A DNA stretch of 64,000 bases from Pseudomonas baetica. Its GTDB lineage: Bacteria > Pseudomonadota > Gammaproteobacteria > Pseudomonadales > Pseudomonadaceae. Position numbers and translations under genes: made by a program. Of this stretch, positions 1-8,728 are shown one piece after another (the stretch's first letter is position 1; each line of letters begins with the position of its first letter). The notes below the pieces were generated by a model. The model was not told the DNA's origin. It saw nothing but the letters and a program-made list of their open reading frames with translations, and did no database searches. The DNA is taken from contig NZ_JAIHLQ010000036.1 in NCBI RefSeq assembly GCF_019733355.1, forward strand, positions 1 through 64,000, written 5' to 3'.

Positions 1-159
1 TTTTTCCAGGTCCAGATCGGGGTTTTCGCTGACCAGTTCGAGGTCGAAACGATACGGCTGGCTGATGCCTTCGGTGCCGACAAACGACAGCACTTGCAGG
101 TCGCCCACGTAGTCTTCGACCTTGAGACTGAAGTGGGTTTCGTTAGCCAGGTTGAACAT
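1..159 (-). CDS. vgrG: VgrG type VI secretion tip protein, N-terminal 53 codons (cut by window edge)
   Basis: The reverse strand encodes a protein that begins MFNLANETHFSLKVEDYVG and continues through a QPYRFDLELVSENPD segment. This is the typical N-terminus of VgrG, the trimeric spike that tips the Hcp tube of the type VI secretion system and carries effectors. The ATG at 157-159 has a strong AAGGAGT ribosome site just upstream. Only 53 residues are inside the window, so the gp27/gp5-like core, any C-terminal effector domain and the neighbouring effector or immunity genes cannot be seen. The call rests on recognition of the conserved first residues. Confidence 0.85.
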   Translation of the reverse strand, partial: MFNLANETHFSLKVEDYVGDLQVLSFVGTEGISQPYRFDLELVSENPDLDLEK

Positions 160-399
160 CTCAGACTCCTTGAGACAGCGCCGGTAATCCATGGGCGTAG
201 TGCATCTGTGTAGGGGGGACGCAGATGGGAGCTGGATGTTAAACGTAAAAAGTTGCGCAAAAAGTTGCGCACATACGGTGAGGGCCCCGTTTTATGGGGG
301 CTCCGGGAAAGTAATGCGAAATATTTCTTGGCGATGTGCCATCAGCTAGCCCAGCACAGAGCATGCTTTGCTGGGCAGTCGAGGGCATTTTTCAGCCGC

Positions 400-1638
400 T
401 CAGGCGCTGAATTCCACCACCGGCATCTGCCGCTTCATCAATACCTTGGCGCCGCGAATCGAATACAGCGGCAGACCCTGGCTACGAATCACTTCGTAAT
501 CACTGTCCGCCGAAAGGATCAACAGGTTCGCCGGGCGCCCCGGCTCAAGGCCATAACGCTCGCCCAGATGCATGGCTTTGGCGCTGTTGTCCGTCACCAG
601 ATCCAGCGCACTTTGCAGGTTGCGGTAACCGAGCATGTGGCAGATGTGCAGCCCCGCTTCAAGCACGCGCAGGATGTTGCCGTTGCCCAGTGGGTACCAC
701 GGATCGACGATGGAGTCCTGGCCGAAGCACACGTTCATGCCGGCCTCCAGCAACTCGTTGACGCGGGTCACGCCACGGCGTTTCGGGAAGTTGTCGAAAC
801 GGCCTTGCAGGTGAATGCTTTCGGTCGGGCACGAAACAAAACTGATCCCGGAATGGCCGAGCAGGCGGAACAGTTTGGCGCAGTAGGCGTTGTCGTAGGA
901 GCCCATCGCGGTGGTGTGGCTGGCGGTGACGAGGGCGCCCATGTCACGGCTGCGCGCTTCTTCGGCAAGCACTTCGAGAAAGCGTGAGTGCGGGTCGTCG
1001 GTTTCGTCGCAGTGCACGTCGACCAGACAACCGGTGCGCTCGGCCAGGTCCATCAGGAACTTCACCGAACTGACGCCCTGATCGCGGGTGTATTCAAAAT
1101 GTGGAATCCCACCGACCACGTCCGCGCCCATGCGGATGGCTTCTTCCATCAACTCGCGACCGTTGCGGAACGACTCGATGCCTTCCTGCGGGAACGCGAC
1201 GATTTGCAGGTCGATGAGGTGACGGCTCTCTTCGCGCACTTCGAGCATGGCCTTGAGTGCGGTGAGTTGCGGGTCGGTGACGTCGACGTGGGTGCGTACG
1301 TGTTGAATGCCGTGGGCGGCCAGTGCCTGAATGGTTTTCTTGGCGCGGGTCTTGGTGTCTTCTTCGGTGATGGTGACCTTGCGCTCGCCCCAGCACTCGA
1401 TGCCTTCGAACAGCGTGCCGCTCATGTTCCAGCGCGGCTCGCCAGCGGTGAGGGTGGCGTCGAGGTGAATGTGCGGCTCGACGAAGGGCGGCACCACCAG
1501 GTTGCCGCCGGCGTCGAGGTCGTCGAGGCCCAAGGACGGGGCTTCTGTCTGGCGGGTGATGCTGTGGATCAGCCCGTTTTCGAGGTGCAATTGGTGCAAA
1601 CCTTCCTGGTTGCGCAATCGGGCATTGATGATGAGCAT
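400..1638 (-). CDS. codA: Cytosine deaminase
   Basis: A 412-residue amidohydrolase that hydrolyses cytosine to uracil and ammonia in the cytoplasm for pyrimidine salvage. Visible metal-site motifs are an early HIHLD, an HCDE motif, a conserved HTTAM segment and a late FGQDSI aspartate motif, all typical of the CodA branch of the amidohydrolase superfamily. I chose the ATG at 1636-1638 (MLIINARL), which has an AGGA ribosome site. The longer reading frame upstream starts inside codB and lacks homology. It lies 13 bases after codB, so the pair is almost certainly one codBA operon. A weak hairpin at 349-376 follows the gene. Confidence 0.9.
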   Translation of the reverse strand: MLIINARLRNQEGLHQLHLENGLIHSITRQTEAPSLGLDDLDAGGNLVVPPFVEPHIHLDATLTAGEPRWNMSGTLFEGIECWGERKVTITEEDTKTRAKKTIQALAAHGIQHVRTHVDVTDPQLTALKAMLEVREESRHLIDLQIVAFPQEGIESFRNGRELMEEAIRMGADVVGGIPHFEYTRDQGVSSVKFLMDLAERTGCLVDVHCDETDDPHSRFLEVLAEEARSRDMGALVTASHTTAMGSYDNAYCAKLFRLLGHSGISFVSCPTESIHLQGRFDNFPKRRGVTRVNELLEAGMNVCFGQDSIVDPWYPLGNGNILRVLEAGLHICHMLGYRNLQSALDLVTDNSAKAMHLGERYGLEPGRPANLLILSADSDYEVIRSQGLPLYSIRGAKVLMKRQMPVVEFSA

Positions 1639-1651
1639 CAGGCTTATCCTT

Positions 1652-2923
1652 TTATAGGTCTTGTAGTGGCGCGCTGGCGCGGCGGGCGCCGAGCAGGCCG
1701 GTAACGATGACATACGTTAGCGCGGCAGCGGCAATGCCGACCAGCGGCGCGACCCATGGCGAACTGAACGCGGCCACGGTGCCGACGGCGTAAGCCCCGA
1801 GCCCCGGCCAGTTGAAGGCTGGCAGTTGTGCGTCGACCAGCCGTGGATAGCGTCCGCGCCAACGGTAGAAAAAGTCAGCCATGATCACCCCGCCAATCGG
1901 CGGAATCACCGTGCCGAGCAGAATCAGATAGGGCACCAGCATGTCGTACATGCCCAGCAGGGCGAGCAGGGTGCCGATCACCGCGCCGGCGAGGGTCACG
2001 GTCTTGCGCCGCCCTGTGCGCAGCAAGTTGCAACCGGCGACGGCGAAGTTGTAGATGGTGTTGTCCTGTGTGCTCCAGATGTTGAGCAACAGCATCGCCA
2101 TCGCCGCCATGGCGAAGCCTTGCAGCAGCAAGACTTCAACCACATCCGGCTGCTGATAGACGATGGCGCCGTAGGCACCGATCAGCACCATCAGGCCGTT
2201 GCCGATGAAAAAACCGATCAGGCTGGCCAGTACGGCGACTTTTGCCGAGCGCGAGAAGCGTGTCCAGTTGGTCGCCTGTGTTGCGCCGCTGACGAAGGTG
2301 CCGAACACCAGCGTGATCGCCGTCGACCAGTCCATCGAGCCGCTCGGGACGATGCTGAGCAACCCCTCGAAACCGCCGACCTTCACCGTCGCCACCCACA
2401 TCGACAGCAACAGCAGCAACATCATCGCCGGCACGGCGATGTAGGAAAGAATTTCCAGTCCGCGATAGCCCACATATGCCGTGGCGCAGAACATCAGGCC
2501 GAACAGCACCATCAAACCCAGCACCGTGCCTTGATCAAGATCGAAATATTTGCCAATCACCACCGCCGCCGTCGCGGTGCCCCAGGCGTACCAGCCAATT
2601 TGGGTGAAACCGAGGATCAGGTCGCTGAGTTTGCTGCCGACCTCGCCGAAGCAAAACCGGCCCATCAGCACCGAGTTGAGACCGCTCTTGAAGGCGATGT
2701 AACCCAGGCCCGCCGCGTAGAGGCCGAGCAGCAAGTTGCCGACGATGATCACCGCCATCATCTCGCTAAAACTGAACGCCACGCCGAGCTTGCCACCGGC
2801 AAACATGGTGGCAGTGAAAAACGTGAAGCCCAGTAACACTATCGCCGTCGAGGCCAGGCCTTTGCGCGCGTGCATGGGGACTTCGCTGAGGGGGTAATCG
2901 TTGCCGGCATCGTTCTGCGTCAT
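1652..2923 (-). CDS. codB: Cytosine permease
   Basis: A 423-residue, strongly hydrophobic inner-membrane protein with about twelve predicted membrane segments. It belongs to the nucleobase:cation symporter-1 family and imports cytosine for the deaminase encoded directly downstream. The N-terminus PLSEVPMHARKGL followed by a glycine-rich first membrane helix is typical of CodB. The ATG is at 2921-2923. A CATAAT-like -10 element (reverse complement of 2995-3000) lies about 70 bases upstream and may be the operon promoter, but no convincing -35 is visible. No PurR-like or other operator was recognised. Confidence 0.88.
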   Translation of the reverse strand: MTQNDAGNDYPLSEVPMHARKGLASTAIVLLGFTFFTATMFAGGKLGVAFSFSEMMAVIIVGNLLLGLYAAGLGYIAFKSGLNSVLMGRFCFGEVGSKLSDLILGFTQIGWYAWGTATAAVVIGKYFDLDQGTVLGLMVLFGLMFCATAYVGYRGLEILSYIAVPAMMLLLLLSMWVATVKVGGFEGLLSIVPSGSMDWSTAITLVFGTFVSGATQATNWTRFSRSAKVAVLASLIGFFIGNGLMVLIGAYGAIVYQQPDVVEVLLLQGFAMAAMAMLLLNIWSTQDNTIYNFAVAGCNLLRTGRRKTVTLAGAVIGTLLALLGMYDMLVPYLILLGTVIPPIGGVIMADFFYRWRGRYPRLVDAQLPAFNWPGLGAYAVGTVAAFSSPWVAPLVGIAAAALTYVIVTGLLGARRASAPLQDL

Positions 2924-3153
2924 GGGGCGGTCCTTGCTGAAAAGGGGAAGACGCGGGAGGGTTGCAGTGCTCGTGCCAAATGCGGGTGGGCGCGATTATG
3001 TATAGACGAGTCGCGAGGAATGGCACGAAAGCGGTGCAGTTGAACGCACCGAGGCACAATCTGGGAGCTGTCGAAGGCGGTGGGTCTTCCGATGCACAGC
3101 GCGAAGGTTTGAGCCCGAAAAGTCCAGGCATGGAAAAAAGCGGTGGAGGCTGT

Positions 3154-3903
3154 TTAGTGGTGAACTTCAGAGTTGCCGGTATAGAGCCGGATAATCTGAT
3201 CAATCTCCCCCGACATTTTCATCCTCAGCAACGTGCGTAAAACGCGCTGCACTGGCACCTTTGGGTCATTCCTGACATAGCAGCCCACGCTCTGCTCCTG
3301 CAGTATCGCGACACCTTGCAGTTGCTTTTCAGGCGTCAGGCGTTGGTTGAACCAGTCCAGCGTCCACTGATTGCTCACGGCATAGCGGTAACGCCCGGCC
3401 AGCAGTTTTTCCAGTACCTGTTCCTGATTTCGGGCGTCTTCGCGATGCAGTCGATCAGCATCGAACAGATTTTGCAGGGTCGGGTAGGTGTAACCGAGCA
3501 CGGTGCCGATGGATTGGCGTGGCAGTCGGTTAGTGTCGACGCGGGCAGGCTGATCCTGGCGGCTGATCAGCAAATCACGCTGAAAAAACAACGGAATGCT
3601 CCAGATGTAATCCCCGGACTGATTCGGCAGCCAGGATTGTGCGGCAAAGCAGCGCACGTCGACTCCGCCGTGTTCCATGGTGCTTTGTGCGCGAGTCCGG
3701 GGCAGGACGTGGAATTCTGCCGGCACGCCGACCTGAGTCGCGAGGCTGAGCATCATGTCGTACAGAATGCCCTGGGTCGGACGACCGCGTTCAAGTTGCA
3801 CCATCGGCATGGCCCAGCTATCCGGCACGGCGAAGCGCAGTGGTGTTTGCGCTGCCGTCACGCTCAAGCTGATTCCCAGCAGTGCCCCCAAGGCCCAACG
3901 CAT
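3154..3903 (-). CDS. Periplasmic substrate-binding-like protein (transporter substrate-binding family 3)
   Basis: A 249-residue protein with a clear signal peptide (MRWALGALLG...VTAAQ). The mature part looks like a small type 2 periplasmic binding protein of the amino-acid-binding (SBP_bac_3) superfamily: an N-terminal PLRFAVPDSWAMP strand, a central hinge and a C-terminal helix with LLRMKMSGEIDQIIRLY. No permease or ATPase genes are adjacent, so it is probably an orphan binding protein of the kind common in Pseudomonas. Its ligand cannot be told. I chose the ATG at 3901-3903 because GGAG sits 8 bases upstream. An ATG five codons earlier (3918) is possible. It is divergent from dnaX. Confidence 0.7.
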   Translation of the reverse strand: MRWALGALLGISLSVTAAQTPLRFAVPDSWAMPMVQLERGRPTQGILYDMMLSLATQVGVPAEFHVLPRTRAQSTMEHGGVDVRCFAAQSWLPNQSGDYIWSIPLFFQRDLLISRQDQPARVDTNRLPRQSIGTVLGYTYPTLQNLFDADRLHREDARNQEQVLEKLLAGRYRYAVSNQWTLDWFNQRLTPEKQLQGVAILQEQSVGCYVRNDPKVPVQRVLRTLLRMKMSGEIDQIIRLYTGNSEVHH

Positions 3904-4049
3904 AAACGCTCCGGTCATTCCCCGATCCCGAGCCGATAAAAGACTCCGCTCATGCAGCTTAGCCACATTAGACGAGGACACCGGATGCAATTTTGCCCTT
4001 GCTCCGCTAGCATTAGCCGCTTCAGCTTCCTTCGTTGCGACGGTTTTCG

Positions 4050-6161
4050 ATGAGTTATCAGGTTCTTGCACGTAAATGGCGTCCGCGCTCGTTCCGCGAA
4101 ATGGTCGGCCAGACCCATGTGCTCAAGGCTCTGATCAATGCCTTGGACAGCCAGCGGCTGCACCATGCGTACCTGTTCACCGGTACACGCGGGGTGGGTA
4201 AAACCACGATTGCGCGGATCATTGCCAAATGCCTGAACTGCGAGACAGGTATCACTTCCAGCCCCTGCGGCGAGTGCTCGGTGTGTCGTGAAATCGACGA
4301 AGGCCGTTTTGTCGACCTGATCGAGATCGACGCCGCGAGCCGCACCAAGGTCGAAGACACCCGCGAACTGCTCGACAATGTGCAGTACGCGCCGAGCCGT
4401 GGGCGCTTCAAGGTCTACCTGATCGACGAAGTGCACATGCTCTCCAGCCATTCCTTCAATGCGCTGCTGAAAACCCTCGAAGAGCCGCCGCCGTACGTCA
4501 AATTCATCCTGGCGACGACTGATCCGCAGAAACTTCCGGCAACGATTTTGTCGCGTTGCCTGCAGTTCTCTCTGAAAAACATGACGCCTGAGCGTGTGGT
4601 CGAGCACTTGACGCACGTCCTCAGTGCCGAAAACGTGCCGTTCGAAGACGATGCACTGTGGTTGCTCGGTCGCGCCGCTGACGGTTCGATGCGTGACGCC
4701 ATGAGCCTGACCGATCAGGCCATTGCTTTTGGTGAAGGCAAGGTTCTGGCCACCGACGTGCGAGCGATGCTCGGCACACTGGACCATGGTCAGGTCTATG
4801 ACGTCTTGCATTCGCTGATCGAAGGTGACGCCAAGGCGTTGCTCGAAGCCGTTCGCCACCTGGCCGAGCAAGGCCCGGACTGGAATGGCGTGCTCTCGGA
4901 AATTCTCAACGTGCTGCACCGCGTCGCCATCGCTCAGGCGCTGCCCGAAGGCGTCGACAATGGCCATGGCGATCGCGATCGCGTGTTGGCATTGGCTCAG
5001 GCCTTGCCGGCCGAAGACGTGCAGTTCTATTACCAGATGGGCCTGATCGGCCGTCGCGATTTGCCGCTGGCGCCTGATCCGCGCGGTGGTTTTGAAATGG
5101 TGTTGTTGCGGATGCTGGCCTTCCGGCCCGCCGACACAGTGGACGCCCCGAGGCAACCGCTAAAGCCAGTGGGGATCAGCCAGGCCACAGTTGATTCCGC
5201 AAACGCCGTGGCTGCCGCGCCTAAAGCTGCGCCGGTGGTCGTTGCGGCTATTGCGCCGGCTCCAGGGCCGGTTGCTGCACCCGCGCCGGCTCCCGAGCCA
5301 GCGCCGGTGATTGCTCCTGAGCCGGAACCAGAACCAGAACCAGAACGAGATCCTGTGCCCGAGCCCGAGCCCGAGCCAGTCGTCGTCGATGCCGTCGTCG
5401 ACTTGCCCTGGAACGATCCGGTAGAGCCCGAACCCGAACCGGCTCAGCAGCCGGCGGTCGACCCCGTGCTGGAAACCGCTGCCGAGCAGCCTGATCTGCC
5501 GCCGATGCCGCTGCCCACCCCGGACAGCGTTGTACCGGACGCGCCGGAGTGGGCCGCCGTACCGATTCCCGAGCCGTCGGTCGCCGACGTCGATGCCGCC
5601 ACACCGGGCATGGACATGGATGACGAGCCGCCGCTGGACGAGGATTACATCGAGCCGGACATGGATTCGGCTTACAGCTATCTCGACGAACTGGCGAGCG
5701 AGCATGCTGCAGAACCGGCCCCGGAACCCGAGCCGGAGCCCGCAGCGATGCCGGCCACCGGTCTGGCGCTGCAATGGCTGGAACTGTTCCCGAAACTGCC
5801 GATCTCCGGCATGACGGGCAGCATCGCCGCCAACTGCACGCTGATCGCGGTTGATGGCGATCATTGGCTGATGCACCTGGACCCGGCTCACAGCGCCTTG
5901 TTCAACGCCACTCAACAGCGTCGTCTCAACGATGCGTTGAACCAGTTCCACGGTCGCACGCTGAGCCTGACCATCGAACTGATCAAGCCCGAGCAGGAAA
6001 CCCCGGCCCAGGCCGCGTCCCGTCGCCGTGCCAACCGTCAGCGCGAAGCGGAGGAGTCGATCCACGGCGATCCGTTCATCCAGCAGATGGTTCAGCAGTT
6101 CGGCGCAGTGGTGCGACACGATACTATTGAACCCGTCGACGCCTTGGTCGCCCAAGGCTAA
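4050..6161 (+). CDS. dnaX: DNA polymerase III subunits gamma and tau
   Basis: A 703-residue clamp-loader ATPase. It begins MSYQVLARKWRPRSF, then shows a Walker A GTRGVGKTT, a four-cysteine zinc module (residues about 64-79), a Walker B LIDEVHML and the sensor LATTDPQKLP, followed by the lid and collar domains. Residues about 375-570 form a long low-complexity linker rich in Pro, Glu and Ala with repeated EPEP tracts. The C-terminal tau domain, which binds the polymerase alpha subunit and DnaB, follows it. No A-rich slippery heptamer of the E. coli type was seen, so a programmed frameshift to gamma is not supported here. It is followed by ybaB and recR in the usual order. Confidence 0.96.
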   Translation: MSYQVLARKWRPRSFREMVGQTHVLKALINALDSQRLHHAYLFTGTRGVGKTTIARIIAKCLNCETGITSSPCGECSVCREIDEGRFVDLIEIDAASRTKVEDTRELLDNVQYAPSRGRFKVYLIDEVHMLSSHSFNALLKTLEEPPPYVKFILATTDPQKLPATILSRCLQFSLKNMTPERVVEHLTHVLSAENVPFEDDALWLLGRAADGSMRDAMSLTDQAIAFGEGKVLATDVRAMLGTLDHGQVYDVLHSLIEGDAKALLEAVRHLAEQGPDWNGVLSEILNVLHRVAIAQALPEGVDNGHGDRDRVLALAQALPAEDVQFYYQMGLIGRRDLPLAPDPRGGFEMVLLRMLAFRPADTVDAPRQPLKPVGISQATVDSANAVAAAPKAAPVVVAAIAPAPGPVAAPAPAPEPAPVIAPEPEPEPEPERDPVPEPEPEPVVVDAVVDLPWNDPVEPEPEPAQQPAVDPVLETAAEQPDLPPMPLPTPDSVVPDAPEWAAVPIPEPSVADVDAATPGMDMDDEPPLDEDYIEPDMDSAYSYLDELASEHAAEPAPEPEPEPAAMPATGLALQWLELFPKLPISGMTGSIAANCTLIAVDGDHWLMHLDPAHSALFNATQQRRLNDALNQFHGRTLSLTIELIKPEQETPAQAASRRRANRQREAEESIHGDPFIQQMVQQFGAVVRHDTIEPVDALVAQG

Positions 6162-6228
6162 TAACTGAAGGCGCTCGTTCTCGAAGGCCGGGCGCTGTTT
6201 TGATCCAAGTACTTTTGAGGTGATTCCC

Positions 6229-6567
6229 ATGATGAAAGGTGGCATGGCCGGCCTGATGAAGCAGGCGCAGCAGATGCAGGAAAAAATGGCCAAGATGCAG
6301 GAAGAACTGGCCAACGCCGAAGTCACCGGCAAAGCCGGCGGCGATATGGTCACCGTGGTGATGACCGGTCGTCACGACGTCAAAAGCGTGAGCATCGACC
6401 CAAGCCTGGTTGAAGGCCTGAGCGAAGACGACAAAGAGATGCTGGAAGCCGTGGTGGCTGCCGCCGTCAATGATGCCGTGCGCAAGATCGAAGCCAACAG
6501 CCAGGAAAAAATGGGCGGCATGACCGCCGGCATGAACCTGCCAGCGGGTATGAAACTGCCATTCTGA
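6229..6567 (+). CDS. ybaB: YbaB/EbfC nucleoid-associated protein
   Basis: A 112-residue small DNA-binding protein. It begins with a methionine- and glutamine-rich helix (MMKGGMAGLMKQAQQMQEKM) and contains the central GGDMVTVVMTG strand and the C-terminal amphipathic helix typical of YbaB/EbfC. These proteins form tweezer-like dimers that coat DNA. The ATG at 6229 follows an excellent GAGGTGA ribosome site. It lies 67 bases after dnaX, as in most gammaproteobacteria, where the pair is co-transcribed. An intrinsic terminator ends the unit at 6598-6629, so recR is not directly in the same transcript here. Confidence 0.95.
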   Translation: MMKGGMAGLMKQAQQMQEKMAKMQEELANAEVTGKAGGDMVTVVMTGRHDVKSVSIDPSLVEGLSEDDKEMLEAVVAAAVNDAVRKIEANSQEKMGGMTAGMNLPAGMKLPF

Positions 6568-6597
6568 TTCGCCATTGCGCGACAGATGAGCTACACA

Positions 6598-6629
6598 AAG
6601 TGCCAGGCATCGCGCCTGGCATTTTTGTT
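6598..6629 (+). terminator. Intrinsic terminator after ybaB
   Basis: An 8-bp perfect stem (TGCCAGGC, 6601-6608, with GCCTGGCA, 6614-6621) and a 5-base loop are followed by a run of T residues. Confidence 0.9.
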
Positions 6630-6660
6630 TCTGGCTGATTGTTTTGCGGTGGCAGGGCTG

Positions 6661-6735
6661 ACGCCTTCGCGAGCAGGCTCGCTCCCACATTTGAAGTGCG
6701 TTAACCCTGTGGGAGCGGGCTTGCCCGCGAAGAAG
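6661..6735. repeat. REP pair, inverted
   Basis: Two Pseudomonas REP elements (CGCGAGCAGGCTCGCTCCCA and GTGGGAGCGGGCTTGCCCGC types) face each other between the ybaB terminator and the oxidoreductase gene. Confidence 0.9.
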
Positions 6736-6831
6736 TCGACTCGGTCGATCCGAATAAACATCGAACCCATCACCGCCACCCACGGTCTGCTTCCTATATC
6801 CCCGAATTCCTCATTCAAAGGAGACGCTGAC

Positions 6832-7866
6832 ATGTCCGACCCTCTCACCCTCAATCAACGTGTCGTCCTGGCCTCGCGCCCGGTTGGTGCGCCGACCCCG
6901 GAAAACTTTCGCCTTGAGCGCGAAGCCCTGCCAGAGCTTGAAGACGGGCAGGTGTTGCTGAAAACCCTGTACCTGTCGCTTGATCCCTACATGCGGGGGC
7001 GCATGAGCGACGCTCCGTCCTACGCCGCGCCGGTGGAAATCGGTGAAGTGATGACGGGTGGTGCGGTCAGCCGAGTCGAACGTTCGACCCACCCCAAATT
7101 CCACACCGGTGATCTGGTCGTTGGCGCTACCGGTTGGCAGAGCCACAGCATCAGCGATGGGCGCAATATCATTCCGATCCCGGCGGGGTTGCCGAGCCCT
7201 TCAATGGCCCTCGGTGTGCTGGGTATGCCGGGGTTGACCGCGTACATGGGCCTGATGGATATCGGTCAGCCAAAGGCTGGAGAGACGCTGGTGGTCGCGG
7301 CGGCATCCGGGGCTGTCGGCTCAGTGGTCGGCCAAGTGGCGAAAATCAAAGGTCTGCGCGCGGTCGGTGTGGCTGGCGGTGCCGAAAAGTGCAAATACGT
7401 GGTTGAGACGTTGGGTTTCGACGCCTGCGTCGATCACAAGGCTGCGGATTTCGCCGAGCAACTGGCGAAGGCCTGTCCCGATGGTATCGATGTCTATTAC
7501 GAGAATGTCGGCGGGCATGTGTTCGAGGCCGTGGTGCCATTGCTTAATCCCAAGGCGCGCATTCCGCTGTGTGGTCTGATCGCGGGCTACAACGCCCATG
7601 AAGCCCCGCAAGGCCCGGATCGCCTGCCGATGCTGCAACGCACCCTGTTGACCAAGCGTGTGCGGATTCAGGGCTTTATCGTGTTCGATGACTACGGTGA
7701 TCGTCAGCCGGAATTCATCAGCCACATGGTGCCGTGGGTGCGTGATGGCAAGGTGAAATTCCGTGAAGACGTGGTCGAAGGCCTGGAGCAGGCGCCCGAT
7801 GCGTTTATCGGTCTGCTGGAGGGGCGCAACTTCGGCAAACTGGTGGTGCGGGTCGCCCAGGACTGA
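6832..7866 (+). CDS. NADP-dependent medium-chain oxidoreductase (leukotriene B4 dehydrogenase/curcumin reductase type)
   Basis: A 344-residue zinc-free medium-chain dehydrogenase/reductase. It has the N-terminal LDPYMRGRM motif, the nucleotide-binding AAASGAVGSVVGQVAKIKG loop, and a YYENVGG segment characteristic of the PTGR/CurA (YncB-like) family, which reduces the double bond of alpha,beta-unsaturated ketones and aldehydes with NADPH. The ATG at 6832 has a perfect AAAGGAG site. A much longer upstream frame crosses the ybaB terminator and REPs and is rejected. It is inserted between ybaB and recR, which are adjacent in P. aeruginosa. The physiological substrate is unknown. Confidence 0.85.
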   Translation: MSDPLTLNQRVVLASRPVGAPTPENFRLEREALPELEDGQVLLKTLYLSLDPYMRGRMSDAPSYAAPVEIGEVMTGGAVSRVERSTHPKFHTGDLVVGATGWQSHSISDGRNIIPIPAGLPSPSMALGVLGMPGLTAYMGLMDIGQPKAGETLVVAAASGAVGSVVGQVAKIKGLRAVGVAGGAEKCKYVVETLGFDACVDHKAADFAEQLAKACPDGIDVYYENVGGHVFEAVVPLLNPKARIPLCGLIAGYNAHEAPQGPDRLPMLQRTLLTKRVRIQGFIVFDDYGDRQPEFISHMVPWVRDGKVKFREDVVEGLEQAPDAFIGLLEGRNFGKLVVRVAQD

Positions 7867-7932
7867 GTATTTGACGCTGGCCAGAGGCGCGGGTATAAAC
7901 CGCGTCTCGTTGTTTTGTCGGACTTTTTACCC

Positions 7933-8535
7933 ATGAGCTTCAGCCCTTTGATTCGCCAACTGATCGATTCCCTGCGCGTTCTGCCGGGTGTGGGTCAGAA
8001 AACCGCCCAGCGCATGGCGTTGCAGTTGCTCGAGCGTGACCGCAGCGGCGGTCTGCGTCTGGCTCAATCTCTGAGTCAGGCCATGGAAGGGGTCGGTCAC
8101 TGCCGTCAGTGCCGCACGCTGACCGAAGACGATCTGTGCCCGCAATGCGCCGATACGCGCCGCGATGACACGCTGTTGTGCGTGGTGGAAGGGCCGATGG
8201 ATGTCTATGCGGTCGAGCAGACCGGGTTCCGTGGGCGTTACTTTGTGCTCAAAGGTCACCTGTCGCCGCTCGACGGCCTCGGGCCTGAGGCAATCGGTAT
8301 TCCGCAATTGATGGCGCGGATCGAAGAGGCGGGCACTTTTGCCGAGGTGATCCTGGCCACCAACCCGACGGTGGAAGGTGAAGCGACGGCGCATTACATC
8401 GCGCAGTTGCTGAACAATAAAGGCTTGATCGCTTCGCGGATTGCCCATGGTGTACCGCTGGGCGGCGAGCTGGAACTGGTGGATGGCGGCACCCTGGCGC
8501 ACTCGTTTGCCGGGCGTAAACCAATCGCCCTCTGA
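7933..8535 (+). CDS. recR: Recombination mediator RecR
   Basis: A 200-residue protein of the RecFOR pathway that helps load RecA at gaps in single-stranded DNA. It shows the helix-hairpin-helix start (LRVLPGVGQKTAQRMAL), a C4 zinc finger (Cys57, 60, 69, 72) and a Toprim domain (VVEGPMDVYAVE ... VILATNPTVEGEATA) ending in VPLGGELELVDGGTL. The ATG at 7933 gives the family's usual length; an upstream in-frame ATG is six codons earlier. It is followed by a REP pair. Confidence 0.96.
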   Translation: MSFSPLIRQLIDSLRVLPGVGQKTAQRMALQLLERDRSGGLRLAQSLSQAMEGVGHCRQCRTLTEDDLCPQCADTRRDDTLLCVVEGPMDVYAVEQTGFRGRYFVLKGHLSPLDGLGPEAIGIPQLMARIEEAGTFAEVILATNPTVEGEATAHYIAQLLNNKGLIASRIAHGVPLGGELELVDGGTLAHSFAGRKPIAL

Positions 8536-8554
8536 CATTTGTGTTGTCTGATCT

Positions 8555-8640
8555 GACGCCTTCGCGAGCAAGCCCGCTGCCACAATGGTTTTGTATACGC
8601 TACAAATCCCCTGTGGCAGCGGGCTTGCTCGCGAATGGCG
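8555..8640. repeat. REP pair, inverted
   Basis: Two REP elements in inverted orientation (CGCGAGCAAGCCCGCTGCCA and TGGCAGCGGGCTTGCTCGCG) lie between recR and the acyl-CoA dehydrogenase gene. Confidence 0.9.
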
Positions 8641-8728
8641 CGGCTCGGTCTATCTGAATCAAACAATCCTGTTGAAAACCAAGCAAGCGCTCGGTTAACG
8701 TCGGTCAACCCTTCAGTGGAGTTTGCCG

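Noticed and set aside
3904..4049. 4.5S RNA (ffs) in the gap before dnaX
   Set aside because: The conserved GGUCAGGUCCGGAAGGAAGCAGC-like core is absent from this 146-base gap.
4050..6161. Programmed frameshift in dnaX to make gamma
   Set aside because: No A-AAA-AAG-type slippery run or nearby stop in the -1 frame at the expected place was seen.
3915..6353. Long minus-strand open frames opposite dnaX
   Set aside because: They encode low-complexity Arg/Gly-rich sequence complementary to real dnaX codons and lack ribosome sites.
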